From: Bacteroidales bacterium UBA1180
Lineage (GTDB): Bacteria > Bacteroidota > Bacteroidia > Bacteroidales > Paludibacteraceae
Assembly: GCA_002310195.1 (NCBI GenBank)
Contig: DBYS01000001.1
Span: 50,945-114,944, forward strand
DNA: 64,000 nt
Direction of reading: 5' to 3'
A model generated the notes under the pieces. It had not been told where the DNA came from. It saw only the letters and a program-made list of their open reading frames with translations, and ran no database searches. This document shows, one piece after another, positions 52,378-61,300 of the stretch. Positions within the stretch are counted from its first letter, which is position 1. Each line of letters begins with the position of its first letter. Position numbers and translations under genes: made by a program.

Positions 52378-53496
52378 TAAGAGCATAGGCATGAGCAGCA
52401 TCAGCAGCTCCTCGTTCTCCTCGTTCTCCATCGGCAGGATCAGTCCGGCACGTGCGGGATCGGCGAGTTCAAGCTGCACCTCTTCCGACTGCAGGGTGCT
52501 CAGTATCTCGCACAGGAACGGCGCCTTGAAACCGATAGCCATCGGTGTGCCGGCGTACGAGCAAACGAGCTTCTCCTCGGCTGCGGTCGAGAAATCGATG
52601 TCCTGCGACGAGATTGTCACGCTGTTCTCGGCCAGTGCCAGACGGATCAGTGCGGTGCTGGTGTTGGCGAACACTGCCACACGCTTGCAAGCCGACAGCA
52701 GGGTCTGACGGTCGATGCACATCACGTTGGTGTTGTTCTGCGGAATCACGGCGTTGTAGTTCGGGTAACGTCCGTCGATCAGACGGCAAACGATCACCGT
52801 GTTGCCGAAAGTGAACAGCACGTTGCGCGCACCGAAGCGGATCTCCACGTCGTTCTCGTCTTTCTGCAGCACGTTCTTGAGCAGGTTGGCGGGTTTCTTT
52901 GGGAGGATGAAGCTGGCAGCCTCGTCAACATGAACGGTCGTGTTGGTGTAACGAACCAAACGGTGGGCGTCGGTAGCAACCAGCGTAGCTTTCTCGGGCG
53001 TCATGTCGAAGTATATGCCGTTCATCACCGGACGGAGCTCATCCTCGGCCGTGCAGAAGATAGTCTTCGATATAGCGTCCAGCAGCAGACCTGCGGACAT
53101 CTTGAACATGTGGCTGTCCTGCTCCGCCTCAAACGGGATGTCAGGATACTCGGCACCGTTCACGCCTACTACGGAATACTCACCGTTGGGCGAGGAGATA
53201 GTCATGCCGAAGTTCTGCTCGTCGATCTTGAACTGCAGAGGCACCTCGGGGAACTGCTTGAAGGTCTCGATCAGGATCTTCGCTCCGAAAGCTACCATGC
53301 CGGCACCTTCGGCTTCCTCCACCTCCAGACGCGTACGGATGGTGGTCTCACCGTCCGATGCGGTCAGAGAGAGCTGATTGCCCTCCAAACGGAATAATAC
53401 ATCGTCAAGGATAGGAAGAGCGTTCTTGCTCCCTATCACGCGGCTCACTGCTTGCAGTTGATTGAACAGCCGTGTACTCGATACTTGAAATTTCAT
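52369..53496 (-). CDS. dnaN: DNA polymerase III beta clamp
   Basis: 375 residues in three clamp domains. Recognisable segments are the N-terminal MKFQVSSTRLFNQLQAVSRV, VGVNGAEYPDIPF, VATDAHRLVRY and the C-terminal ILPMENEENEELLMLLMPMLL, where E. coli has the conserved MPMRL end. The ring holds the polymerase on DNA. Its promoter lies at 53584-53615. It leads a run of sixteen close-packed genes. Confidence 0.96.
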   Translation of the reverse strand: MKFQVSSTRLFNQLQAVSRVIGSKNALPILDDVLFRLEGNQLSLTASDGETTIRTRLEVEEAEGAGMVAFGAKILIETFKQFPEVPLQFKIDEQNFGMTISSPNGEYSVVGVNGAEYPDIPFEAEQDSHMFKMSAGLLLDAISKTIFCTAEDELRPVMNGIYFDMTPEKATLVATDAHRLVRYTNTTVHVDEAASFILPKKPANLLKNVLQKDENDVEIRFGARNVLFTFGNTVIVCRLIDGRYPNYNAVIPQNNTNVMCIDRQTLLSACKRVAVFANTSTALIRLALAENSVTISSQDIDFSTAAEEKLVCSYAGTPMAIGFKAPFLCEILSTLQSEEVQLELADPARAGLILPMENEENEELLMLLMPMLLND

Positions 53497-53583
53497 AATG
53501 CGTATTTTGTTTTAGTTTGTTTGCGTTTAATCCGTCGCCCTCATAGCCTTCTGCCACGCACGGGCGATATTACCCACAGCGCA

Positions 53584-53615
53584 CAAAGTTACAAAAAAAA
53601 TCTGACATTTCCAAA
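53584..53615 (-). promoter_or_regulatory. Promoter of dnaN and the genes after it
   Basis: Minus strand TTTG (53612-53615), 20 bases, TAACTTTG (53584-53591). Confidence 0.82.
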
Positions 53616-53900
53616 TTTCCGCGCCAGAATTATGCATTTTAATGCATTTTTCTTAATTATCGGCAAAAATCGTGCCACGATTCCGCATAAATCGGTCGAT
53701 AAATCAGCCGCGGATGCAAAGGTACAAAAAACGAACGCCGTTCGTTTAGTGCATGTTTTTGGACGTTTTAAGTGATTATGTCAAGTGGTATTACCAGAAA
53801 AAATAGTTTGGCATGGTTTTTGTGATATAAATATTATATTCAATCCGCCAAATCCGGCTGATACTCTGGCAGTTACAGAGGCTGCATCTTAGTTAAATAT

Positions 53901-53955
53901 CCCCGTAATCACAAGGTAATAACGAGGTAATCACCCCGTAATCACCCCGTTTTGT
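53901..53955. repeat. 11-bp tandem repeat array upstream of dnaN
   Basis: Five 11-base units: CCCCGTAATCA, CAAGGTAATAA, CGAGGTAATCA, CCCCGTAATCA and CCCCGTTTTGT; first and fourth are identical. The period matches the array at 31079-31133 and the sequences are related. Confidence 0.7.
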
Positions 53956-54052
53956 GTGTATGACAGGTTGAAAAAATCTGAACCTTGTTCTTTATTCTCC
54001 ACGATGCCGGCAGAAAATAAACTATGGGCACTAAAAAAGGGAATTATAGGCA

Positions 54053-54082
54053 CAAAAAAAGCGCAACGTGATTCGCTGCGCT
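54053..54082 (-). terminator. Rho-independent terminator, minus strand
   Basis: Read leftward: GCGCA (54077-54081) pairs with TGCGC (54061-54065), with CG/CG inside, followed by seven T (54054-54060). It lies 24 bases past a T9SS-tail fossil. Confidence 0.75.
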
Positions 54083-54105
54083 GATTGGGTTACGCTGTAG
54101 CCTTT

Positions 54106-54236
54106 TTACTGTTTGATGAATTTTGCCTGTAAGGGTGTGCTGTTGGTAGTTACTGCCCGCAGATTATACATGCCTTGTGGCAGGCGGTGATAGAGCAGTA
54201 TTATTGGGCTAAAAAGATTGTCGTTCTTGAAAGAAT
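54106..54236 (-). pseudogene. T9SS C-terminal tail fossil B
   Basis: A frame ending at TAA 54106-54108 reads LYHRLPQGMYNLRAV and then TTNSTPLQAKFIKQ, the classic end of a T9SS type A sorting domain. It has no start and is blocked upstream by a stop just beyond 54236. Its 5' part overlaps the end of the lipoprotein gene in another frame. Confidence 0.65.
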
Positions 54237-54581
54237 CTTCAGGCTACATTCGCCTTGACAACCGGAATAACCTCCGTACGAAACAAGTGGTTGACCATCA
54301 CAATCATACACCCCGACTGCCATTAAGTCGGGAATAACACTAGTTTCTGCATAATCTACGACAAAACCTGTTCCTTTCACGCCGGTGTTTTCTATGACAT
54401 ACTCAACCCTCTCTATTTGCAACAACTTGTTACCAAGGAAATCCTCACCTTCTGCCACAATTTGTTTGAGCCATGGTAATTGGTCAGGGCTTGTTACTTT
54501 CTCGCATATTGTTTGTTGAGCTTTGCAACCGATAATGATTGCACTGATAGCCATCAACAAAAAAACGTTAAATGTTCTCAT
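54201..54581 (-). CDS. Small lipoprotein ending in a YDCDG-GGxxG motif
   Basis: 126 residues. Lipoprotein signal MRTFNVFLLMAISAIIIGC with Cys19. Then PDQLPWLKQIVAEG, a beta-rich middle, and VYDCDGQPLVSYGGYSGCQG near the end. This matches a family of small Bacteroidetes lipoproteins with WLKELI at the start and a CDGxxLxxxGG-type end (possibly DUF6970); function not known. It sits between two T9SS tail fossils and probably ends at the terminator 54053-54082. Confidence 0.72.
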   Translation of the reverse strand: MRTFNVFLLMAISAIIIGCKAQQTICEKVTSPDQLPWLKQIVAEGEDFLGNKLLQIERVEYVIENTGVKGTGFVVDYAETSVIPDLMAVGVYDCDGQPLVSYGGYSGCQGECSLKILSRTTIFLAQ

Positions 54582-54585
54582 AAAT

Positions 54586-54690
54586 CTATTGCTTTATGAA
54601 TTTTACATACGAATGATAGTCATCTGTCGTGACTCTTAATATATATGTTCCTCACAATAATTGTGCCGGTTTCAGAAGAATATAGTCCGC
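54586..54690 (-). pseudogene. T9SS C-terminal tail fossil A
   Basis: A frame ending at TAG 54586-54588 reads GTYILRVTTDDYHSYVKFIK then Q. A stop codon lies directly before it (54652-54654); a second frame upstream reads GLYSSETGTIIVRN, so a frameshift seems to have broken the domain. No matching gene body remains, because the next gene's stop is at 54691. Confidence 0.6.
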
Positions 54691-55077
54691 CTAATTCAGT
54701 ATCATTCTCCACCTTGCGGGCAGTGCTACGTTCGGCATCTCTTTCGCGGCATCGAACAGCGGAGCAATCTCCCGGTCGGTGAATCCTGCTATGCCGCAGC
54801 CGATACGCGTGACGAGGAAAGTCAGTTCCGGGTGTTGCTCTGCATAACGGACGAACTCGTCAACATAGGGCCGGATCGTCTCCACTCCGCCTTGCATGGT
54901 AGGGATGGCGTAGCACTGTCCGGTGCGACCTACTCCTTCGCCCCATTGAGCGCCGAAATACTCATAAGCAATCCGTGCCGCGCCGCCGCCGTGGGCACCG
55001 CGGAGGTTACTGCCAAAAACGAAAATTTCACCCTCCGACAGCGAGGTGATGTTCTCCGATGTAATAAGTCTGGTCAT
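54691..55077 (-). CDS. A1S_2505-family protein (macro-domain-like)
   Basis: Start chosen at ATG 55075-55077; 128 residues. Motifs: FVFGSNLRGAHGGGAARIAY, GQCYAIPTMQGG, VTRIGCGIAGFTDREIAPLF. These match a family found in phages and bacterial genomes (A1S_2505 type) whose glycine-rich loops recall macro domains that bind ADP-ribose. Biochemical role is not established. It has its own promoter at 55113-55144 and is followed by T9SS tail debris. Confidence 0.8.
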   Translation of the reverse strand: MTRLITSENITSLSEGEIFVFGSNLRGAHGGGAARIAYEYFGAQWGEGVGRTGQCYAIPTMQGGVETIRPYVDEFVRYAEQHPELTFLVTRIGCGIAGFTDREIAPLFDAAKEMPNVALPARWRMILN

Positions 55078-55112
55078 GGTGTGATGGGTTTTTGTGCTCA
55101 AAACTTTGCGTG

Positions 55113-55144
55113 CAAAGATACAAAAAAAATCCCACAATTACAAG
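55113..55144 (-). promoter_or_regulatory. Promoter of the A1S_2505-type gene
   Basis: Minus strand CTTG (55141-55144), 20 bases, TATCTTTG (55113-55120). The -33 box is one base off TTTG. Confidence 0.65.
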
Positions 55145-55230
55145 CATTGCAGGATTTTTTTGTCAGAAAAGTGCAAGATTTGCACAATCGGGTCCCCGAA
55201 AGCTATCGCTGCGCGATGAGCATCACGCAA

Positions 55231-56217
55231 TTACTCCTGATTGAGGGTAATGCGGCGGAAGTCCTTGATGGTGACGTTCTGCTTCTTCAGTACGTCCTTC
55301 ACCAGCTCCTTGCTCTCGCTCATGATGTAAGCCTGCTCAACGAGCGTGCTCTCCTTGAGGAACTTACCCAGACGGCCTTGGGCGATCATCTCAATCTTCT
55401 TCATATTGAGGTTAGCCTCAGCCTGTGCGGGTACGTTAGCGCGGATACCGCGAGCGATCTCAGCCTGCTCCTCTGTGAGCCAACCCTTAGCGGTGTTGGA
55501 AGCGATATGGTCGTCGCTGTCGCAGTGAGCGGGGTTCAGACCGGCCTTGCGGAGCTCTTGCTCAACGGCTTTGTTGATCTCGTCCTGTTTGGTTTTCTCG
55601 ATAGCTACGGCCAGCTCTTTGGCTTTGACCTCCTCAGCTACATGATCAGCGTCGAGGGCGATAGGAGCCATAGCGGCAACCTGCATGGAGATACCGTGAA
55701 CGGTCTCGTGGTCAGCGCCGGCGTTAGCAGCTACGAGCGACGAGAGTTTGTTACCCAGGTGGTTGTAAGCGTCAACAACGTCACCCTCCAGGAAGGTGTA
55801 GTCGCTGAGCTCCATCTTCTCACCGGTAACGCCCGAACGCTCGGTTACAAGATCCTGCGCGGTGAAGTCACCGATCTTGAGTGCCTTGAGTTCTTCGAGG
55901 TTAGCCGGACGGTTGGTGAAGGCAGCGTCAAGGATGAGCTTAACCATGCCAACGAAGTCAGCGTTCTTAGCCACGAAGTCAGTCTCGCACTTCACGCCTA
56001 CGATGCAGCCGAAGCCGTTCTCAGCCTTGGCAAATACTGCACCCTCAGAAGCCTCACGCTCCGAACGCTTGGCAGCGATAGCCTGACCGCGCTTACGCAG
56101 CAGGTCTTTGGCAATCTCGAAGTCGCCGTTAGCCTCCTCAAGGGCTTTCTTTACGTCCATCATACCGGCACCGGTGATGTCACGCAATTTTTTGATATCA
56201 GCTAATGTAACAGCCAT
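55231..56217 (-). CDS. tsf: Elongation factor Ts
   Basis: 328 residues. N-terminal LRDITGAGMMDVKKALEEA, the core CETDFVAKN and the C-terminal GRLGKFLKESTLVEQAYI are diagnostic. EF-Ts exchanges GDP on EF-Tu. Its leader, between rpsB and the ATG, is made of five heptamers. It is the last gene of the ribosomal run rplM-rpsI-rpsB-tsf. Confidence 0.97.
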   Translation of the reverse strand: MAVTLADIKKLRDITGAGMMDVKKALEEANGDFEIAKDLLRKRGQAIAAKRSEREASEGAVFAKAENGFGCIVGVKCETDFVAKNADFVGMVKLILDAAFTNRPANLEELKALKIGDFTAQDLVTERSGVTGEKMELSDYTFLEGDVVDAYNHLGNKLSSLVAANAGADHETVHGISMQVAAMAPIALDADHVAEEVKAKELAVAIEKTKQDEINKAVEQELRKAGLNPAHCDSDDHIASNTAKGWLTEEQAEIARGIRANVPAQAEANLNMKKIEMIAQGRLGKFLKESTLVEQAYIMSESKELVKDVLKKQNVTIKDFRRITLNQE

Positions 56218-56220
56218 AAT

Positions 56221-56255
56221 TCAATTTGAAATTTGAAATTTGAGATTTGAGATTT
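56221..56255 (-). repeat. Five heptamers forming the tsf leader
   Basis: Plus strand units TCAATTT, GAAATTT, GAAATTT, GAGATTT and GAGATTT run from the tsf ATG to the rpsB stop. They make up almost all of the spacer. Confidence 0.8.
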
Positions 56256-57102
56256 ATTCGGCGGCGGGTTCCTCGGCAGGAGCTTCAGCCTTAGCCTCAG
56301 CTACCTTCTCAGCCTCCTCTTTCGGAGCGGCCTTGCGAACGCGTGTACGGCGCTCACGGGGTGCGGGAGCCTCGGCGGCGTTCTGAGCCTGTGCAGCCTC
56401 TTCGTCAGCCTTCTCTACCTTACGCTCTTCCAGCCCTTCCTTGATAGCGTCACAAACGGTGGTGACGATGATCTCGATGGACTTCTGTGCGTCGTCGTTG
56501 GCAGGGATTACGTAGTCGATAGGATTAGGATCGGAGTTGGTGTCAACGATGCCGAATACGGGTATACCCAGACGGTTAGCCTCAGCCACAGCGATGTGCT
56601 CCTTCATCACGTCCACTACGAACAGTGCGCTCGGCAGACGGGTCAGGTCAACGATCGAACCGAGGTTCTTCTCGAGCTTCTCGCGCTGACGGGTGATCTG
56701 GAGTTTCTCACGCTTGGAGACATTGTTAAGGGTGCCGTCGGTCATCATCTTGTCGATCTGGCTCATCTTCTTCACAGCCTTGCGGATAGTGGGGAAGTTG
56801 GTGAGCATACCACCGGCCCAACGCTCGGTGATGTAAGGCATACCTACCTCCTGAGCCTTGGCAGCGATGATCTCCTGGCCTTGTTTCTTCGTGCTGACGA
56901 ACAGGATCTTGCGCCCTGAACGTGCGATGTTCTTCAGCGCCTCAGCAGCCTCCTCGATCTTGATGGCGGTCTTGTTGAGGTCGATGATGTGAATACCATT
57001 GCGCTCCATGTAGATGTACGGCGCCATGGCGGGGTTCCATTTGCGCTTGAGGTGACCGAAGTGGCAACCTGCCTCAAGCAGCTGGTCAAAATTGGTTCTC
57101 AT
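56254..57102 (-). CDS. rpsB: 30S ribosomal protein S2
   Basis: 282 residues. The S2 core starts MRTNFDQLLEAGCHFGHLKR and includes RWAGGMLTNF and PVFGIVDTNSDP. The last 50 residues are an Ala/Glu/Lys/Arg-rich extension (EAPAPRERRTRVRK and on), as in other Bacteroidetes. S2 is needed for S1-like binding and translation start. Upstream lies a strong stem-loop (57177-57213) between rpsI and this gene. Confidence 0.97.
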   Translation of the reverse strand: MRTNFDQLLEAGCHFGHLKRKWNPAMAPYIYMERNGIHIIDLNKTAIKIEEAAEALKNIARSGRKILFVSTKKQGQEIIAAKAQEVGMPYITERWAGGMLTNFPTIRKAVKKMSQIDKMMTDGTLNNVSKREKLQITRQREKLEKNLGSIVDLTRLPSALFVVDVMKEHIAVAEANRLGIPVFGIVDTNSDPNPIDYVIPANDDAQKSIEIIVTTVCDAIKEGLEERKVEKADEEAAQAQNAAEAPAPRERRTRVRKAAPKEEAEKVAEAKAEAPAEEPAAE

Positions 57103-57176
57103 TTGAGTTTGATTGGTTTGAATAATGTTGATTATTGATCCGTTACCGCATCGCGCAGAGAAAAGCGTTATGCAGC

Positions 57177-57213
57177 AATCTTGGGGTAGCAGCCGAGGCT
57201 GATCCCCAAGATT
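57177..57213 (-). promoter_or_regulatory. Stem-loop between rpsI and rpsB
   Basis: AATCTTGGGG (57177-57186) and CCCCAAGATT (57204-57213) form a perfect 10-bp stem; the loop holds a smaller AGCC/GGCT pair. No T-run follows, so it may be a control element or processing site rather than a terminator. Confidence 0.6.
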
Positions 57214-57219
57214 TGGATG

Positions 57220-57606
57220 TTAACGTTTCGAGAACTGGAAGTGACGACGAGCCTTGGGCTGACCGGGTTTCTTACGCTCAACTTCACGAGCGTCACGGGT
57301 CATGAATCCTTCAGCCTTGAGAGCCGACTTGTCCTCGGGGTTGATCTTAACGAGTGCGCGGGCAATAGCGAGACGGAGAGCCTCAGCCTGTCCTTTGAAT
57401 CCGCCACCGTCAAGGTTAACCTTGATATCATACTTATCAGCAACACCCAACTTCTCCAGCGGTTGCTTAACCACGTATTGGAGGATCGAAGAGGGGAAAT
57501 AAACATTGAGTTCACGACCGTTGATCGTGATGTTTCCGGCACCTTCCTTTACATAAACGCGTGCCACAGCGGCCTTACGACGGCCTAATGCATTGATTAC
57601 TTCCAT
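57220..57606 (-). CDS. rpsI: 30S ribosomal protein S9
   Basis: 128 residues, normal length. Features: MEVINALGRRKAAVARVYVK, GGGFKGQAEALRLAIARAL and the C-terminal KARRHFQFSKR, whose Lys-Arg end reaches the P-site tRNA. It follows rplM by 8 bases, the universal pair. Confidence 0.97.
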   Translation of the reverse strand: MEVINALGRRKAAVARVYVKEGAGNITINGRELNVYFPSSILQYVVKQPLEKLGVADKYDIKVNLDGGGFKGQAEALRLAIARALVKINPEDKSALKAEGFMTRDAREVERKKPGQPKARRHFQFSKR

Positions 57607-57614
57607 TGCTTCGA

Positions 57615-58076
57615 TTATTTAAGGGTGTTAATGTCAATTACTACAGGCTTCTGAGCTTGCTTGTCATGCTCAGCACCGCCAAACACGTACAGGTTACCGA
57701 TGAGTTTGTCACCGAGACGATTCTTAGGCAGCATACCTTTTACCACCTTACGAATGAGTTTGTCAATACCTTTGTTCTTGAGATCTTCGGGTGTGAACTC
57801 GCGCTGTCCACCCGGGAAACCGGTGTAACGTACGTAGGTACGATCGGTCCATTTGTTACCGGTCATGCGCACATCGTCGGCATTGATAATGATCACATTG
57901 TCACCGCAGTCAACATTGGGAGTGAACTGGGGTTTGTACTTACCACGGAGGAGCTTAGCCACCTTCGTGCACATACGACCAAGGATCTGGTCCTTCGCAT
58001 CGACAACGACCCAACGCTTGAGGTCGCGAGCATCTTCCTTGCTCACCGATACGGTTTTGTAATTGTTGTATTCCAT
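57615..58076 (-). CDS. rplM: 50S ribosomal protein L13
   Basis: Start chosen at ATG 58074-58076, giving 153 residues; an upstream extension to 58130 lacks family similarity. Motifs: WVVVDAKDQILGRMCTKVAK, GDNVIIINADDVRMTGNK and KGMLPKNRLG. L13 is an early 50S assembly protein. The promoter lies at 58197-58228 and leads the rplM-rpsI-rpsB-tsf run. Confidence 0.97.
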   Translation of the reverse strand: MEYNNYKTVSVSKEDARDLKRWVVVDAKDQILGRMCTKVAKLLRGKYKPQFTPNVDCGDNVIIINADDVRMTGNKWTDRTYVRYTGFPGGQREFTPEDLKNKGIDKLIRKVVKGMLPKNRLGDKLIGNLYVFGGAEHDKQAQKPVVIDINTLK

Positions 58077-58196
58077 TTGTTTAGTTAGTTTTGGCCGAAC
58101 CGACAGACATCTATTGAGCGCCTTGCGCACTGCCCAGTTCAGCTGTTAAAATAATGATTTTTTACGCCACTTCGCACAATCGCGCGAAAAAGCGTA

Positions 58197-58228
58197 CAAA
58201 GGTACAACAAATAATTGAAAAATGCAAA
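58197..58228 (-). promoter_or_regulatory. Promoter of rplM-rpsI
   Basis: Minus strand TTTG (58225-58228), 20 bases, TACCTTTG (58197-58204). The leader to the ATG is about 115 bases, long enough for a control structure. Confidence 0.85.
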
Positions 58229-58348
58229 TTATTGCGAAGATTTTTTGCCACAACGCGCAAATCGTACACTAAATGTGACAAAACGCGTTCGACTACGCGG
58301 TCGCACAGATGCCACACGTGGCATAAAAACGACGCGTGTCTCCGCTCT

Positions 58349-58374
58349 CCCCACCACAACAAGTTGTGTCGGGG
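58349..58374 (-). terminator. Stem-loop after the giant surface protein gene
   Basis: CACAAC/GTTGTG and CCCC/GGGG arms pair around an AA loop with a 2-base mismatch on each side. It begins 9 bases after the stop. No T-run follows, so termination is uncertain. Confidence 0.55.
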
Positions 58375-58383
58375 ACCCCACTA

Positions 58384-61300
58384 TCAGCGGATGACCTTCT
58401 GGGTGTAGTCGTTGACCTTGACAACGTAGCCGGAAACGATAGGCAGCGGCGTGGTAAACGATGCACCGGCGGAGTATCCCTGGGTGATGAGCTGGCCTGT
58501 AGGCGCATAGACGGCTACATGATCGCCGCGGAACAGGCCATGGACATGGAGCGTACCACCCTGGACGAAGATCGTGTATTTGCGTCCGTTATCATCGTTG
58601 AGCGGGAAGCCGCCTATACGGATGGCGAAGCGCTTGTCGTGGTTACCCTCACCGAGATCGACAGAGTACGATTCGTTCAGCAGGTTGGTGTAGCTATGGC
58701 GGTCATAATCGATGAGCCATACGTAGCGGTAGCCCGCGAATGCGTCGAGCTCGGGCAGCGAGAACGTGTAATTGTCCGCAGCGGGCGCATATACGCCGAA
58801 CGGTATATCCGTATCGATTGGTGCAGCACCGAGCAGCGAGACGCGCGATGAGCGGTCGTTGTCGAGGATATATGCCGAGGTGAGCGTATCACTGCCTGTC
58901 CACTTCACGCCGTCACGGCCGTAGCGGTACTCGATGTGCTGCGATGCGGCACTGTCGGGCATGACGGTAACATAATCGCCATGGCTGTCGTCGCCGCGAC
59001 GAGCCACACGTACGATAGGCCTTGAAGCAGGTTCGTTGAACGTGTAGTACGGCTGGTGGAAGATGACGTTCTCATGATCGTTCATCGTAGCGGTCTGCGT
59101 GAGGAACGCATCACCCATGGTAAGCGTCGTACCCGGATCCCACGAACGGGCGGCATAGATACGGTCAGGAGCTGTGAGATGACGATAGGTGCCGTCGCCG
59201 TTCATATAGTAGAACACGTGCGGTATGTACATCTGGCGGAGGTAGTTGCCCTCATACACCGTAGTATCGGTTCGGTAACCGCTCACGAGCCACGGCAGAC
59301 CCTTCATGTTCCAGCCCATATCCTCCTGACGGGTGAAGTTGAGCGCTGCACCCGTACCCGGTATGCGGCTGTCGTGCTGACGGAGCTGAACGATCTTGTC
59401 GTCGCCTGTCTCGGTATAGACATAATCGCCGTAGTTAGCCGCAAACGCATTGTAGCGGAGCAAGGTATCCTGCGTGGAGAGATAATCGACGAGGTAGCCT
59501 TCGGTAGCCACACGGTGGGCGGTATCGACACGCTGCCACAAGGTGGAGTTCGACGGCTGGAACGAATAATCCTTCGCCGAACGTGCTACACCGTTGTACT
59601 GGTAGGTCCTGAAACCAATACCTGAGAGTTGAGAGCTAAGAGCGTCGGTAGCGCTGTTGTACGACGAAACGGTGATGTTGTCGGTATAGTAGTCGAACGG
59701 GAACGCGTTCATCGCAAACTGCTGGTCGGACAGGCGCTTCTCAACCGCGAGGTAGTTCATCTGCACAGGATGGCCGTTGCCGTAGAACGATGCCCCTTCC
59801 TTCATGAGCATGAAGCCCGGACGGAAGATCACCTCGGCAAAGTCCGCAGGATCATCGTAAGCCATGGTCAGGGCACTGTTGTTCATGACATACACAACCG
59901 ATCCGCGGTGCGGGTACTTGTTGCCGCCGTAATTGTTCAGGAACGCATTGCGCAGCTGTACCGGCGTGGCGAGGTTCATCGCAACTTCGTCTTTGAGCAC
60001 ATCGGTGAGCGATGTGATCTCAAATACCTGTCCGTTCTCCACACGCCAGGTCTCGAACGCGCCCTTGTCGATCTGTCCGCCTACGCGGCGCGGGTTACCG
60101 AGCAGGTCGCGGTCGTGATCGAAATCAACGAGCCGGTCGCTGACATATACGTTGTACGCCGTAGGCAGCTCTTCGGTGCCGGCATTGATCAGCTTGGAGT
60201 GTTCGTGCAGCTGATAGCCGAGTGCCGGGTACTGCTTGAAGTACGCAGGCAGGGTGTACGGCGTGCGGGAGGTGAAGTACGGAGCGAAGTACGGAGCAGG
60301 TCCGGCAGACTCGTTGTAGGTGATGTTGTTGACTATGTTCTCCGCCACAGCCTCTGACTCGTCGATCGGTGCGTCGCCTGCACGCGAAGCAACGATGGTG
60401 TTGTTGAGCAGCAAGCCTGCAGCACCGGCCTTGACGAACGTAGAGGCCGTATCGCCGTAGAAGAGCGAGTTGTAGATCAATCCGCGCTGTACATCGGCTA
60501 TCGGTGCACCCTCGACATGGTTGTCGGTGATGATACAGTTACGCAGCGTAGCGTGTGCATTGAGCACGATAGGCGAAGCGTCGAGCACCTTACCCGGGTT
60601 GGTGATGACGAAGCCGTCCAAGAGGAAGCCGGTGGTGTAATCGCCTTCGGCCGTGATGCTGTTGATACGCGTAGGCGTGGTGGACGGCGATGCTACGCCG
60701 TTGTGGATAGCGCGGGTGTAGTTGAGGTAACGGCGGCACTCGTCGTTGGTATATTCGTCATCAAAGAGCCAGGCGGTATCGTTGAACGTGCCCGGTATAC
60801 TGCCGAATACGTTCACGCCGTCACGGGCGATAAGATCGATCTGATCGTCGGTCTCGTACGATCCTTTGACATACACGTACGCACGGCGCGAGTCGGGGTT
60901 CTCCGCAAGCGAGTTGAAGAACGTGTAAACCGATGCCACATCGATAGCGTTCTGGAGCTGTCCGCGTCCGAAGGCCCGATCCCACGACGAACCGTCACTA
61001 TTGATCGATACGGACATGTTCGGACGGACATATACCACGCGCTGCAATGCAGCCTGGCACTCGTACGCACCGCGCTCCATACCCACACCGGTGAGTCGCG
61101 GCGTATAGCCGTGGTCATGATCCTGCGTGATGGAAGCGATCGTATCCTTCTTGAAGCCTACAGGACGGAGCCACAGGTAGTTCTCGGCCGCCAAGGTCTC
61201 GTCGGGATACGTGCGGAAGAACACGCGGTTGCGGTACAAGGTGGTATCGGCACCGTTGAGCATCATCACACCCGGGTTGAGGTGGAAGTCACGCTGTCGG

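Larger units (their letters stand above)
53497..54105. other. Intergenic and decayed region upstream of dnaN
   Basis: This 609-base gap holds the dnaN promoter, an inverted repeat (53729-53747, AAACGAAC/GTTCGTTT), a possible plus-strand gene fossil (53842-53892), the 11-bp repeat array and a terminator at 54053-54082. I see no intact gene. The fossil reads NPPNPADTLAVTEAAS then a stop, like the start of a surface OB-fold repeat common in Bacteroidales. Confidence 0.6.
58077..58383. other. Intergenic region ahead of rplM
   Basis: This 307-base gap holds the rplM promoter, an AT-rich stretch and, at its right end, the stem-loop after the giant surface protein gene. No coding region is supported. 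Confidence 0.7.

Noticed and set aside
53568..53576. TTACCCACA near dnaN as a DnaA box
   Set aside because: A single near match without a cluster, and no dnaA gene nearby; no case for an origin.
53717..53724. TACCTTTG box on the minus strand as a second dnaN promoter
   Set aside because: No TTTG at the 20-base distance upstream.
53729..53747. Inverted repeat AAACGAAC/GTTCGTTT as a terminator
   Set aside because: No T-run and no gene ending nearby; kept only as a note in the intergenic entry.
54661..56205. Plus-strand open frame of 514 codons
   Set aside because: Antisense to tsf and the A1S_2505-type gene; composition is that of a shadow frame.
55188..58380. Shared GGGTCCCCGA near 55190 and 58375 as a repeat pair
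   Set aside because: Only about ten bases match; too short to separate from chance.
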